Positions 49,915 through 59,924 of a DNA stretch of 64,000 nt are shown here, in pieces. Each line of letters begins with the position of its first letter. The first letter of the stretch is position 1. The position numbers were made by a program, and so were the translations under genes. Source of the DNA: Actinoplanes xinjiangensis (GTDB lineage: Bacteria; Actinomycetota; Actinomycetes; Mycobacteriales; Micromonosporaceae); contig NZ_QGGR01000032.1 in NCBI RefSeq assembly GCF_003148685.1, positions 46,093 through 110,092 on the forward strand, read 5' to 3'. Under the pieces are notes generated by a model. That model was given only the letters and a program-made list of their open reading frames with translations, was not told where the DNA came from and searched no databases.

Positions 49915-52900
49915 GCGTCCGGGACACCGACCAGGAGCTTGGCCCAGGACCGGCCGTGGGGGTTCTTGAGGATCACGTACTCCGCGTCCACGTGCGGTTC
50001 GATCGCGCTGTGCTTGTCGTTGGGGGCGCCGATGACGAGCTGGAAACCCAGTCCGCGCCACGCGCCGATGGCGCGGCCGGTGAAATGCGCGTCTGCCTTG
50101 ATCAGCGCCTCGTCGAGGAAGACCGGGGCATAGCGGGGACGGGCAGCGCCCGCGTCGCCCAGTTGGTACCGCAGCGCGGCGCCGACGATGAACGCGACGA
50201 GTTCCTGCGACTCGCCGCCGGACTTCTCACCGATGTGGTCGTAGACGGCGACATGCCGACCGTCGAGGTCGATCTTCTCGGCACTGATCCGGACGTGGTT
50301 GCGCACGTCGACGAGGTCGGCGAAATCCGGGGCGGTGCGGCGGATACGGTCGATCACCTTGACCATCCGGTGATAGGCGCGTTCCCGGTCGTCCTCGGTT
50401 GCGGCCTTGTCGATGACGGCGCGCACGTCGCGCAGTTCCTTGCGGAAGCGAGCACGGGCCGTGGAGTGGCTCTCCTGCGGGTCGATGCGCAGCCGGTGCT
50501 CGTCGTCGGCGAACGGCAGTTCGGCCAGGATGCGGTTGACCGGGTCGATCCGGTCGCGGATCTCGCGGACGGCGGCGGCGAGCTCGCTGTCCAGGCCGGT
50601 CAGGTCGTTGCCGGACAGGTTGAGCAGACTGTCGCGCCACTCGGTCTCCAGCTCGTGCAGGCCGCTGGTCGTAAGGTCCGTGAGCAGGTGGTCGAAGTCG
50701 CGGTAGGAGGCGTCCGGGTCGATGCCGAGGTTGGGGTTCGGCCAGCGTTCGAGGAAGGTGGAGAAGATGTCGTGCAGTGCCTTCCTCGACCGGCCGATCG
50801 ACTCCGTCGCGGATCGCCGGTCGGCGTCGACCCGCTCGGCGGCGCGTTTCACTCCTGCGTCGAACTGTGCGAGCACGTCCGCGGGGCTGGTGCGTTCGGT
50901 GTCGCTGTCGAAGAGGGTCTCCAGGTACTCGCGGTGCTCATGGCTGAGGTCGATTCCCGACTCTTCGGCCCTGTCGAGCGCCAGTTGGGCACCGTCCACC
51001 TCGTCGACGGTCGACGCCCAGGACTCACCGACCGCCTTCACGATCTCCTTCTGCCGGCCGACACGTTCGGTCAGTTCCCTGACCTGCTGCTTGAGGGCGT
51101 CCAGTTCGCGCTGCAGCTGATCGATCTCCGGATTGCCGGCACGGATCTCCTCGATGACACCGTTCCAGCGGTCGTGCTCCGCCCGGACCGCGTCGACATC
51201 GACCTGCTTCCACGACAGCTCGGTCACGGTCTGGTACGCCGTACGCCGGGCTTCCATCGAGTTGAGGTTGGTCTCCTCCTTCTCCACTCTCGCGGCGGCG
51301 GCGTCGAGGCGCTCACGTGCGCGGCTGATCCGGGTCTCGATGTCGGCGAGGGTCCTGCTGTTCGTGAAGCCGAGGACGTTGGCCCGGCCGTGGCCGCCGT
51401 GCGCGCCCCGGCCGCCTTCCGACGTCTGTCCGGTGATCGTGAGTGCCTTGGAGTACTGCGGCAGCAGCCTCGGTGTGTCGACACAGACGAAGGCGAACCG
51501 GCGGGCGAGTTCGCCCTTGAGCCAGGCGGTGAACGGCGACGGCCGGTAGTCGAGCCTGCCGGGCAGGGTCTTGGCGTCGAGTCCGGCCTCGTCACGCTGC
51601 CCGGTACGGACGCCCTCGAACTGGATACGCCGTGCGGTCGGCACCGCGTTGATCGCCTCACGGAACGCGTTCAACCGGCCGATGTCGATCAGCATCCGGG
51701 TGGCGAATCCGCCGAGCGCCAGGTTGAACGCCTCGCGCCACGGCTCGAACTCCGTACGCACCTCGATCAGTTCGCCGACGAACGGCAGATCCTCGGGGCT
51801 CAGGCCGGCGGCCTCGGCCAACGCCGCGCGAGCCGCGTGCAGGTCGGTCGGGATGTTGCCCCGGCGGGCCTTCACCGCGTTGCGCTCGGCGCGCAGCCCT
51901 TCCAGCTCGCGTTCGGCCTCCTTCTTCTCCGCCATCGCCTCGGCGTACATCTGCTGAGCGGTCCGCCGGGCGTCGACGTCAGCCACCGAGCGATGCGCCG
52001 TCTCGACCAGCGCCGCGAAGTCCTCACCGGTCGAGACCGAGGCCCCGATCGTGTCCAGCACCCGGTCCAGCCGCTCCCGGGCCCGTCCGACGTCGCCCAG
52101 CCGCTGCTCCACGACGCGGATCTCCCGCTGAGCGGTCTCCAGGCGGTCGCCACCGGACGCGCGAATGGTGTCGGCGACCGCATCGTGACGCGCCTCGGCG
52201 GCTTCGACCAGGGCGTTGGTCTCCGCCAGTTCGTTCTGGGCTCGGCGGTGCCGCTGGTCGAGGTCCTCCTCCGCCGCGCGCAACAGGTCGAGCCGGCGTT
52301 GATGACGCCACAACGCGGCCGGGGACGCCGTATCGGTGAAGGATCCGATCTCGTCGATCGAGCGCAACCGGTCCACCGCTTCGTCGATGGTGCGCCGGTG
52401 CTCGCGGATCGGGGTCAGCGCCTTCACCTGCTGGCGAGCGGTGATCATCCGGGCGCGGGTGCCGGACAGCTCGTCGAACTGCTGCACCACCGCGTCCGCG
52501 GTGGCCAGCGTGGACGGCTCTTCCAGGACCATCGTCTTGTACAGCGCGTCAACCGTGGTGATCTGCTGGCCGGCCTGGATCCGCCCCAGCAACGCGACCG
52601 CCTTGTGCCCGTCGCCGGCTGCGCCGATGCCGAGCGTGGTGTGCAGACGCGCGGTGAAGTCCCGGTCGGTGTCACTCCAGGTCAAACCGGTTGCCACGAC
52701 GTCGGTACGGGCGAACTTCCTGCCCGCCGGGCCTTCCAGCATCCGCAGCTGATAGCCGTGGTCACAGGTGGCGCGTACCGCCACGACGTCGTCGAGATTG
52801 CGGGCCGACGACGGAACGTACCAGGCCCGCAGCGCGGTGAACTCGGCACCGGTGTGATCCACCCAGGTCATCGCGATGGCGGACCAGGTGTCGCGGCCGT

Positions 52901-53255
52901 CGCCACGTAACACCCGCAACCTGGTCTCACCGTCGGTGCGGGACTCGTCGAGCTTGCCGCGCGCGTAGGAGAGGATGTTGCGCTGGTCCTTGCCCCGGGG
53001 CCGGCCGACCACCCCGCCGTTGGACGCCCCGTTGAACGGAGTCGTATGCGGCATGAGCAACGCGATGTACGAGTCCATCAGCGTCGACTTACCCGATCCG
53101 GAACCTCCGCTGAGCAGGGTCGCGCCCGGCGCGAGCCGCAGATGGTGGTACCCGTCGTAGCCGCCCCAGTTGACCAGTTGCAGGTCCCGCGCCACCCACT
53201 GCTGGCCCCGGGATGCTGCCGGGACCAACCCGAACAGTGTGTCGATCATGCTCAC
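49911..53255 (-). CDS. jetC: Wadjet SMC-like ATPase JetC
   Basis: An 1114-residue MukB/SMC-like ATPase. GTG 53255 overlaps the jetB stop (GTGA); ATG 53249 is an alternative. Walker A is SGGSGSGKST (residues 49-58). A long helical coiled-coil region with hinge-like middle follows (DRLRSIDEIGSF, AAEEDLDQRHRRAQNEL). The signature SGGESQELVAFIVGAALRY and Walker B APVFLDEALIKAD come at the end. It is the motor of a condensin-type complex with JetA and JetB, which extrudes DNA and detects small circular DNA. Size and motif order fit the family. Confidence 0.95.
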   Translation of the reverse strand: MSMIDTLFGLVPAASRGQQWVARDLQLVNWGGYDGYHHLRLAPGATLLSGGSGSGKSTLMDSYIALLMPHTTPFNGASNGGVVGRPRGKDQRNILSYARGKLDESRTDGETRLRVLRGDGRDTWSAIAMTWVDHTGAEFTALRAWYVPSSARNLDDVVAVRATCDHGYQLRMLEGPAGRKFARTDVVATGLTWSDTDRDFTARLHTTLGIGAAGDGHKAVALLGRIQAGQQITTVDALYKTMVLEEPSTLATADAVVQQFDELSGTRARMITARQQVKALTPIREHRRTIDEAVDRLRSIDEIGSFTDTASPAALWRHQRRLDLLRAAEEDLDQRHRRAQNELAETNALVEAAEARHDAVADTIRASGGDRLETAQREIRVVEQRLGDVGRARERLDRVLDTIGASVSTGEDFAALVETAHRSVADVDARRTAQQMYAEAMAEKKEAERELEGLRAERNAVKARRGNIPTDLHAARAALAEAAGLSPEDLPFVGELIEVRTEFEPWREAFNLALGGFATRMLIDIGRLNAFREAINAVPTARRIQFEGVRTGQRDEAGLDAKTLPGRLDYRPSPFTAWLKGELARRFAFVCVDTPRLLPQYSKALTITGQTSEGGRGAHGGHGRANVLGFTNSRTLADIETRISRARERLDAAAARVEKEETNLNSMEARRTAYQTVTELSWKQVDVDAVRAEHDRWNGVIEEIRAGNPEIDQLQRELDALKQQVRELTERVGRQKEIVKAVGESWASTVDEVDGAQLALDRAEESGIDLSHEHREYLETLFDSDTERTSPADVLAQFDAGVKRAAERVDADRRSATESIGRSRKALHDIFSTFLERWPNPNLGIDPDASYRDFDHLLTDLTTSGLHELETEWRDSLLNLSGNDLTGLDSELAAAVREIRDRIDPVNRILAELPFADDEHRLRIDPQESHSTARARFRKELRDVRAVIDKAATEDDRERAYHRMVKVIDRIRRTAPDFADLVDVRNHVRISAEKIDLDGRHVAVYDHIGEKSGGESQELVAFIVGAALRYQLGDAGAARPRYAPVFLDEALIKADAHFTGRAIGAWRGLGFQLVIGAPNDKHSAIEPHVDAEYVILKNPHGRSWAKLLVGVPDA

Positions 53256-53923
53256 GCGGTGGCCTCGTTCTGTTCCCGCAGCCACTGGTCCAGCTCGGCG
53301 AGCTTCTCGGTGCTCAGCACCACCTCCACCAGCGGCGTGATCCGATACCGGCCCGCGGACTCCTCGGCGAGCAGCCCTTCGGTGACCAGCCGCTGCACCG
53401 CGTTGCGGACCTCCTGCTGGCGCCTGGCCAGGTTGAGGTCGTGCGGGTCGAAGTAGGTCAGCACGGTCTGCTCCAGTTCCTCGATGTCCACCCGCGCGGA
53501 CGTCTCCCCCGTACCGCGTTCCCGCTGGAAGACGGTCCGCAGGTGGACGAGGACCAGAGTCTCGGCCCGGCTGTAGGGATCGTCCTTGAGCAGGATCGGC
53601 ACATCCATCTCCACCGAGCGCACCTGCTGCTTGTACGCGACGCCGCGGTCGTGGTCGACCACCAGGCGGACGAACAGGTCGTGCATCCGCGATTCGATGA
53701 TCTGCTGGTTCTCCAGCAAGGTGCGCCAGTGCGCCGGGTTCTTCTCGGCGTGCAGGAACTTGCGCCGTAGCAACTGGACCAGCACCCGGCGTACGTCCGC
53801 TTCCAACGTGCCCGCGTCACCGGCGAACAGCTCGGCGGGGTCCTCCTCCATCGAGACGGGGTCGATGAACCCGGCCGCCTCGCCTGCCGACCAGCCGTCA
53901 TCGGTCCCATCCGGCTCACTCAT
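53252..53923 (-). CDS. jetB: Wadjet subunit JetB (DUF4194)
   Basis: A 223-residue protein. ATG 53923 has AGGAG 8 bases upstream and overlaps the jetA end by 8 bases. It contains the DUF4194 core: LLRRKFLHAEKNPAHWRTLL, LFVRLVVDHDRGVAYKQQV, VLVHLRTVFQRE. JetB is the MukE-like kite subunit that bridges JetA and JetC. Second gene of the operon. Confidence 0.93.
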   Translation of the reverse strand: MSEPDGTDDGWSAGEAAGFIDPVSMEEDPAELFAGDAGTLEADVRRVLVQLLRRKFLHAEKNPAHWRTLLENQQIIESRMHDLFVRLVVDHDRGVAYKQQVRSVEMDVPILLKDDPYSRAETLVLVHLRTVFQRERGTGETSARVDIEELEQTVLTYFDPHDLNLARRQQEVRNAVQRLVTEGLLAEESAGRYRITPLVEVVLSTEKLAELDQWLREQNEATA

Positions 53924-55418
53924 CGTCACCACTCCTGTCCACGCCGACCGGATTCGCCGCCACCACACCGCCCAGGGCGAACCGTCGGCGGGTCCGGTCC
54001 GGTCGCACCGTTTCGACGATCGCGACCTCGGCCGTCTCACTCATCCCGGCGCCGTGGGCGATCTCCAGCAGCCCGAGCAGATCAACCGGCCGCTGGTTCT
54101 CCTCGTCGGCCGCCCGGAACGCGGCCACCACGTCGACACTCGCCGCTGCGCCCGCGAACGCTTCCAGGTGCGCGCGCAACTCGGCGTACCGAGGGCCGCC
54201 CCATGCCCGCGTGTCCGCAGCCTGCAGATCATCGGATTCGTCCCAGTCCGGCAACGGCGCGGGAGGCTGCGAGGGGCGCAGGTCACTCATCCGCTGGCGC
54301 AGGTTGCCGACGTCGGCGACCGGCAGGCGGCGCAACGGTTCGACGGCCTCGCCGCGACGAGAGCCGGGAACCCACTTGTGCAGGCCCGACATCACGTCCC
54401 TCAGCAGTTCGTCCACCTGACGGTCCCGCATCGGATCATGGTTGCGGACCTGGCTGGTGATGACATGCGACGCCTGCCGCTGAGCGGCCAGCACCTCTTT
54501 GACCCCCTGCTCGATGCGCCGTGATATCTCGGTCAGCTCGCGCCGCTGCTGTTGCGGCAACAGCTCGGTGAACCGGTGCCGCAGCACCGTCCGCAGTTGA
54601 CCCCACAGGCTGTCGATCTGCGCCGGGTCCCCGATCAGGCGCAGCGCCCCGGCGAACGCGCGGCCCTCCGGCGTCGCGTCCAGGATCCGCTGGCCGCGGG
54701 CCAGATACTCGCGCAGCACCTCACCGGTAGGCCGCACGTCGTGCCGCAACTCCGCGACGACGTCACGCTGGATAGCTTTGATCGACTCGGCCACGCGGGC
54801 GAAATCCGCGGGCAGCTCCCGTGCCAGGTGCAGCACGTTCTCGGCCGCCTCGAGCAGTTGCTCGTCGTCGGCGGTCTCGACGGCGCCGCCCTTCTCGAGC
54901 CGGGTCAGCTCCTTCTGCCGCTGCTGGATCTCCTCGTGAAGGCGCACCATCCGCGACATCAGGTCCGGGTCAGCGTCCTGCGCGAGTCGCTCGATCGCCT
55001 CCAGCAGCGTCCTGACACGCGACTCCGACACCCTGGTACGGGCTCCGCCGACGCGTCCGGCGACCTCGAGGGCACCGACACCGTACGCCGAAAGCCGGTA
55101 CACCTCGACGTCGTCGTCGGACACCTGCCGTACCAGCCACCCCGCCTGCACCCACTGCCGGCAGAGATCACGCGCGTTCCCCGCAGGCAGCGGCTGGGTG
55201 TCCTCGTCGCCGTAGCCGGCCGCCCGCAACTGGCCGAGGGCGTCGTTGATCTCCGCGTGCGCGTCCGCCACCGCGACCGTCGGGCGCTCTGCGGTGAAGA
55301 CCATCGCCAGCACCGTCACCACGAACGGCGCGTGTGTCTGGTGAAGCAGGGCGAGCATCGGATTCTGAAACGCCCGGAGCGCCCCCTGATATGCACCTTC
55401 AACACCTCGCGTAACCAT
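53916..55418 (-). CDS. jetA: Wadjet subunit JetA (DUF3375)
   Basis: A 500-residue kleisin-like protein. ATG 55418 (MVTRGVEGAYQGALRAFQNP) fits the family start (GALRAFQNPMLALLH, HAPFVVTVLAMVF); no strong ribosome site. The DUF3375 features include the central helical REYLARGQRILDATPEGRAF and the repeated Arg/Glu helices (QRQASHVITSQVRNHDPMRD). JetA closes the JetC ring, like MukF. First gene of a compact operon whose genes all overlap. Confidence 0.93.
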   Translation of the reverse strand: MVTRGVEGAYQGALRAFQNPMLALLHQTHAPFVVTVLAMVFTAERPTVAVADAHAEINDALGQLRAAGYGDEDTQPLPAGNARDLCRQWVQAGWLVRQVSDDDVEVYRLSAYGVGALEVAGRVGGARTRVSESRVRTLLEAIERLAQDADPDLMSRMVRLHEEIQQRQKELTRLEKGGAVETADDEQLLEAAENVLHLARELPADFARVAESIKAIQRDVVAELRHDVRPTGEVLREYLARGQRILDATPEGRAFAGALRLIGDPAQIDSLWGQLRTVLRHRFTELLPQQQRRELTEISRRIEQGVKEVLAAQRQASHVITSQVRNHDPMRDRQVDELLRDVMSGLHKWVPGSRRGEAVEPLRRLPVADVGNLRQRMSDLRPSQPPAPLPDWDESDDLQAADTRAWGGPRYAELRAHLEAFAGAAASVDVVAAFRAADEENQRPVDLLGLLEIAHGAGMSETAEVAIVETVRPDRTRRRFALGGVVAANPVGVDRSGDDE

Positions 55419-55494
55419 CAGCGAATAGCGTACGACGCAGCTACGACAGCGATGACCGCGCCATGTCGGCGACACGCCCGCCTCCCGTGCTGCG

Positions 55495-56304
55495 TCACCA
55501 CACGGCGCCGAGCAGCAGAATCGATCCGGCACCGACCGCCGCCATCAGCCACACCACCACGGTCTCGGTCGATGACCCGGTACGGAACCGCATCCATCGT
55601 GGCGTACCGACCGCAGACCACCGGCAGCCGCGGATCCGGATCGGCCAGCACAGCGGCACGGCGGAGAAGGTGAGCGCGTCGCCGAGCGAGTGGGCGAGAC
55701 AGCCCCAGAACACGGCCAGGCCGAGCCACCACCAGGAGCCGGCACTGTCGTGGATCGCAGCGACGAACACGACGGCGACCAGGATCGCGCCGACGGCGGC
55801 GGCGAACCGGTGGGCTCCCTTGCCGAGACTACGGAACCGGCCGGGGAGCACCATGTCCCCGATGCGGGCACGGGTCCGCGAGGACAGGGCGGCGTGCGTG
55901 GCGAGCCATACCGACAGGCCGACGACCCACAGACCGACGACGGGCCCGGTCAGGGCGCAGAGGACACCGACGGCCAGGCCGAGGAGGACAGCGCCGACGG
56001 CGGTGTGGGTGACGCCGCGGTGCCCGCCCCGGTCACGGCCGGTCAGGCAGTGCCGGCAGGACACGCCCCGAAGTCGCGCCGCGGTGGCGGCGACACCCCG
56101 GGCGGTCCAGCGGGTGATCGGTCCGAGGGTTCGGGCGACCGTGGAGTCGGGATGATCGAGGTCCGGGGCGAGGGCCATGCCGGTGGACACGGCGGTCCCG
56201 ACGATGACGGCGACGGCGGTGGGGGCATGGCCGGCGGCGGCGAGCAGGGCTGATCCGGCCAGCCAGCCGACTGCGCCGGACAGGGCGTGGGACTTACCGA
56301 GCAT
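55495..56304 (-). CDS. YdjM-like membrane metal-dependent hydrolase (DUF457)
   Basis: A 269-residue membrane protein: MLGKSHALSGAVGWLAG at the start, ALAPDLDHPDSTVARTLGP with the metal-binding LDxP histidine/aspartate motif, GHRGVTHTAVGAVLLG, and a conserved CLAHSLGDALTFSAVP. These four His/Asp motifs are typical of YdjM/DUF457. About four to five membrane helices. It is on the same strand as the Wadjet operon, 76 bases upstream, but I have no reason to link the two. Confidence 0.88.
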   Translation of the reverse strand: MLGKSHALSGAVGWLAGSALLAAAGHAPTAVAVIVGTAVSTGMALAPDLDHPDSTVARTLGPITRWTARGVAATAARLRGVSCRHCLTGRDRGGHRGVTHTAVGAVLLGLAVGVLCALTGPVVGLWVVGLSVWLATHAALSSRTRARIGDMVLPGRFRSLGKGAHRFAAAVGAILVAVVFVAAIHDSAGSWWWLGLAVFWGCLAHSLGDALTFSAVPLCWPIRIRGCRWSAVGTPRWMRFRTGSSTETVVVWLMAAVGAGSILLLGAVW

Positions 56305-56471
56305 CGGCGGTCACCACTCCAGGATCGCCGGAGCGTGCAACCACGCTCACGCTGCGTGTCAGGTGCCACCCGGTGTACCGCACCGAAAGAACAGGATCGG
56401 GTACGCCTGGTCCAATTTTTGACGTTTTATTGACGGCGTCAGCGGACACACGAGTGCCCGCCTGCAGGATC

Positions 56472-58049
56472 ATGGGGCGAGTGGATTCGATGTGGGGTCA
56501 GCTGCTGCTGGGGCTGGCGACCATCGCGGGGTTCTTCGCCGCGGTGGCTGCCGGGATGGCGCTGCTGATGTGGGCGCCGCTGGTGACCCCACCGAAGGCT
56601 CCGCGGTGGGCGACCCGGCAGTTTGGTGCCGCGCTGCGGCGTTGGGTGTGGCGGCGGGCTGTTCAGTCCGGTGAACGCCTGCGGGGTGTGCGGCTTCCGG
56701 CGCCGGTGACCCGGTGGGCCGGGCAGGTGGCGCGGCATCCGTCCCGGTTGGTGGTGCTCGGGTTCGCGGTAGCCGTCGTGGTGGGGTGGGGGCTGTTGAT
56801 GCTGCCGGCGGCCACCGAGACGGGGCGCGGCGCCGGAGCGGTCACGGCGCTGTTCACCGCCACGTCGGCGGTCTGCGTGACCGGGCTGGTGATCGAGGAC
56901 ACCGGCGGTTACTGGTCGGGCCTCGGTGAGGTGATCATCCTCGGGCTGATTCAGGTCGGCGGTTTCGGCATCATGACGTTGGCGTCGCTGCTGGGGCTGC
57001 TGGTGGCCGGCCGATTGCGGATGCGGCTGCAGTTGGGTACGCAGACCGAGACGAAGAGCATGGGTGTCGGCGATGTCCGCCGGGTGGTGCTCGGGGTGCT
57101 GCGGATCAGCCTGGTGGTGGAAGCCGTCGTGGCGACGGTGCTGACGTGGCGGTTCGCGGACGGCTACGGCGAGTCGTGGGGCCGGGCCGCCTACCTCGGA
57201 CTGTTCCATGCGGTGTCCGCGTTCAACAACGCCGGCTTCGGCCTGTACGCCGACAGCCTGATGCGGTTCGTCGGCGATCCGCTCATCTGCCTGCCGATCT
57301 GCGCGGCGATCATCATCGGCGGGCTGGGGTTCCCGGTGCTGTTCGAACTGCGGCGGGCCGTGCGTACCCCGCAGCGGTGGTCGCTGCACACCAAGATCAC
57401 CTTGGCGATGACCGGGGTCCTGCTCGGTGGCGGCTGGCTGATGATCACCTGGGCGGAATGGGCCAACACCGCCACCCTGGGCCGGCTCGGGTTCGGCGAG
57501 AAGCTCCTGGCCGGGTTCACCACCGCGGTGATGCCCCGCACGGCCGGGTTCAACAGCGTGGATGTAGCGCAGATGAACGACGTCACGCTGCTGATCAACG
57601 ACGTGCTGATGTTCATCGGCGGTGGCAGTGGTGGCACCGCCGGCGGAATCAAGGTCACCACGTTCGCGCTGCTGGCCTTCGTGATCCTCGCCGAGGTCCG
57701 CGGCGAGCCGAGCGTGCACGCGCTGGGCCGGCGGCTGCCTGCCGCCGTCCAGCGGCAGGCGCTGACGATCGCGCTGCTGAGCGTCGGGCTGGTGATGGCC
57801 TCGACGCTGGTGCTGCTGGCGTTGACACCGTTCACCCTCAACCAGGTGCTGTTCGAGGTGACGTCCGCGTTCGCCACCGTGGGGATGACCACCGGGATCA
57901 CCGCGCAGCTCGGGACCGCGGGTCATGTCATCCTCATCGCGTTGATGTTCATCGGCCGGCTCGGCCCGATCACCGCCGGAGCGGCACTCGCGCTGCGGGA
58001 ACGGACCCGGCGCTACGAACTACCGGAGGAGCGGACCATCGTTGGCTAA
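56472..58049 (+). CDS. ktrB: Potassium uptake pore subunit KtrB/TrkH family
   Basis: A 525-residue membrane protein (start at ATG 56472 or 56490). It has the four M1-P-M2 repeats of the Trk/Ktr family, each with a filter loop: TATSAVCVTGL, AVSAFNNAGFG, VMPRTAGFNSV and SAFATVGMTTGI; the glycines that line the K+ filter are present. The N-terminal basic cytoplasmic segment (RRWVWRRAVQSG) is longer than usual. It overlaps the RCK regulator gene and forms the K+ channel-like transporter with it. Confidence 0.94.
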   Translation: MGRVDSMWGQLLLGLATIAGFFAAVAAGMALLMWAPLVTPPKAPRWATRQFGAALRRWVWRRAVQSGERLRGVRLPAPVTRWAGQVARHPSRLVVLGFAVAVVVGWGLLMLPAATETGRGAGAVTALFTATSAVCVTGLVIEDTGGYWSGLGEVIILGLIQVGGFGIMTLASLLGLLVAGRLRMRLQLGTQTETKSMGVGDVRRVVLGVLRISLVVEAVVATVLTWRFADGYGESWGRAAYLGLFHAVSAFNNAGFGLYADSLMRFVGDPLICLPICAAIIIGGLGFPVLFELRRAVRTPQRWSLHTKITLAMTGVLLGGGWLMITWAEWANTATLGRLGFGEKLLAGFTTAVMPRTAGFNSVDVAQMNDVTLLINDVLMFIGGGSGGTAGGIKVTTFALLAFVILAEVRGEPSVHALGRRLPAAVQRQALTIALLSVGLVMASTLVLLALTPFTLNQVLFEVTSAFATVGMTTGITAQLGTAGHVILIALMFIGRLGPITAGAALALRERTRRYELPEERTIVG

Positions 58050-58710
58050 GAAACCGGCTGCCCGTGATCGCATCGCCGTGCTGGGTCTGGGCCGTTTCGG
58101 CGGCTCCCTGGCACGGGAGCTCATCCGTCAGGGCTGGGAGGTCATCGGCATCGACGCCGATCCCCGCAACGTGCAGACGTTCTCCGAGGATCTCACCCAC
58201 GCCGCGGTCGCCGACACCACCGATGAGGAGGCGCTACGGCAACTCGGGGTGCACGAGCTGACCAATGTCGTCGTGGGTATCGGCACCGACATCCAGGCCA
58301 GCATCATGACCACGTCCCTGCTGACCGACCTGGGTGTTCCCCACATCCTGGCCAAGGCCATCAGCCGGCAGCACGCCACCATCCTGCGGCGCGTCGGCGC
58401 CCACCATGTGGTGCTGCCCGAGCACGAGATGGGCGAACGCGTCGCTCACCTAGTCACCGGCCAGATCCTGAACTTCATCCAGTTCGACGACGACTACGTC
58501 CTGGCCAAAACGCTCGCGCCCACGGTGACCATCGACCGGACCCTGGCCGAGGCAGAACTACGCAGCACCTACGGCGTCACGATCGTATCGATCAAACGGC
58601 CGGGTGAACCGTTCACCTACACCACCGCCGACACCCGCGTCTATGCCGGTGACGTGCTCATCGTCGCAGGCGACCCGCCCAGCGTTCAGGCTTTCTCCAG
58701 CCTCAGCTGA
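58042..58710 (+). CDS. ktrA: KtrA/TrkA RCK regulator of the K+ transporter
   Basis: A 222-residue cytoplasmic protein. It starts at TTG 58042 and overlaps ktrB by 8 bases, with GGAGGAG about 11 bases upstream. The N-terminal RCK domain has the nucleotide-binding GLGRFGGSLARELI and DADPRNVQTF; the C-terminal TrkA_C (EAELRSTYGVTIVSIKRPGE) binds c-di-AMP or other ligands in relatives. It gates KtrB with ATP/ADP. Confidence 0.94.
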   Translation: MAKKPAARDRIAVLGLGRFGGSLARELIRQGWEVIGIDADPRNVQTFSEDLTHAAVADTTDEEALRQLGVHELTNVVVGIGTDIQASIMTTSLLTDLGVPHILAKAISRQHATILRRVGAHHVVLPEHEMGERVAHLVTGQILNFIQFDDDYVLAKTLAPTVTIDRTLAEAELRSTYGVTIVSIKRPGEPFTYTTADTRVYAGDVLIVAGDPPSVQAFSSLS

Positions 58711-58728
58711 CCGCACCGTCTCCCGGAG

Positions 58729-59661
58729 TCACTTGGCGGTACGGCGCGGTCGTCGCCAGGCGACCTGCTGAACCACGAGGGTCAGGACACCGCCGAGCAC
58801 GATGGACGCGAGGTTGACGGCCAGCTGCACCGCCGACCCGGACGCTTCGTAACGCACCCCGTAGGCCAGAGCCACGGCGGCATTGGCGGCGGCGGGCACC
58901 GTGGTCACCGAGATCAGCACGCCCACGAGCGTGCCGGCCTTGGCGGAGGTCAGCGACAGCATGCCGGCGATCCCGCCGAGGAACCCAATCACCCAGGACA
59001 ACGCGTCGGGCCGCCAGATGAAGTCGGTCAGCGGACGTGACTCCAGCAGCATCGCCTTGTCGACCAGCCCGGCGACGGTCAGCAACCAGACCGCGGCCAC
59101 CGTGACGATCATGCCGATCGGGAAACCGACCGCCAGAGCCACCGTCGACCGGCGCACCAGTGTGAGGTTGCGTTGCACGAGACCCACACACAGCGCCGCG
59201 AGGGGACCGAATTCCGGGCCGACCACCATCGAACCCACGATGAGGATGGGCTGATCCAGCAGCACCCCGATCGCGGCGATGATCATGGCCACGCTCATGA
59301 AGGCCAGAAATGATGCCGACAGGGCACTCTCGTCGCCGGTCTGCTGCTCGATCTCGTGCCACACCACCGCGTCCACGCCCAGCCCGGGCGTACGGCGAGC
59401 GGCCCGGTCGGCGGAGGCCGACCATGCGGCGTCGACGTTCTCGACGACGATGGCCCCGTCGCGGTCGACGCCCAGCCCTCGCAGGCCGTCCAGCACGTGA
59501 CTGGCGCCCTCACGGACGACATCGAACTCCAGCACGTCACCCGCCGGGGACTTCGCCGCTCCCGGTAACACGATCAGGTGAGCGATCGCCGCGTCATCGG
59601 CCAGCATCTGCTGGGCGCGTGCGCTCACCGAAGGCGGGGCGATGACCCGGACATGCAGCAT
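58729..59661 (-). CDS. DUF389 membrane protein
   Basis: A 310-residue protein. ATG 59661. A cytoplasmic N-terminal alpha/beta region (MLHVRVIAPPSVSARAQQML) of about 110 residues is followed by the DUF389 membrane core: FLAFMSVAMIIAAIGVLL, ILIVGSMVVGPEFGPLAAL, VGFPIGMIVTVAAVW, and a basic C-terminus. The function of DUF389 is not established; a transporter-like role is likely. Convergent with ktrA. Confidence 0.88.
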   Translation of the reverse strand: MLHVRVIAPPSVSARAQQMLADDAAIAHLIVLPGAAKSPAGDVLEFDVVREGASHVLDGLRGLGVDRDGAIVVENVDAAWSASADRAARRTPGLGVDAVVWHEIEQQTGDESALSASFLAFMSVAMIIAAIGVLLDQPILIVGSMVVGPEFGPLAALCVGLVQRNLTLVRRSTVALAVGFPIGMIVTVAAVWLLTVAGLVDKAMLLESRPLTDFIWRPDALSWVIGFLGGIAGMLSLTSAKAGTLVGVLISVTTVPAAANAAVALAYGVRYEASGSAVQLAVNLASIVLGGVLTLVVQQVAWRRPRRTAK

Positions 59662-59924
59662 GGACGCCCCTCACGATCTTCACGACCGGGGAAGTCTATG
59701 GCCGCCCCCGCTCCGGCCGGCGGCGACTCACCGGATCCCCGCCGACCGGCCACAGCCACCCCGGCTTCGCCCGGAAACGGCGAAACCTGCCGAGCAGTAC
59801 GCCCGGTGAAAGGTGATGTGCCTGACCGCCGTCGACTACTCCCCCGGCCTCCCCGACGTCCCGGCGATCGCCACCGGCTGCCCCGAGTACGGCATGGCCC
59901 GGCCGGGCACCGGATCCGGGGTTG

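Noticed and set aside
49905..52910. A 1001-codon plus-strand frame opposite jetC
   Set aside because: Shadow of jetC. The minus strand shows Walker A, signature and Walker B motifs and operon overlaps; the plus strand shows none.
56305..56471. A c-di-AMP (ydaO-type) riboswitch ahead of ktrB
   Set aside because: ktrAB genes can be controlled this way, but the conserved ydaO core strings are not visible in these 167 bases.
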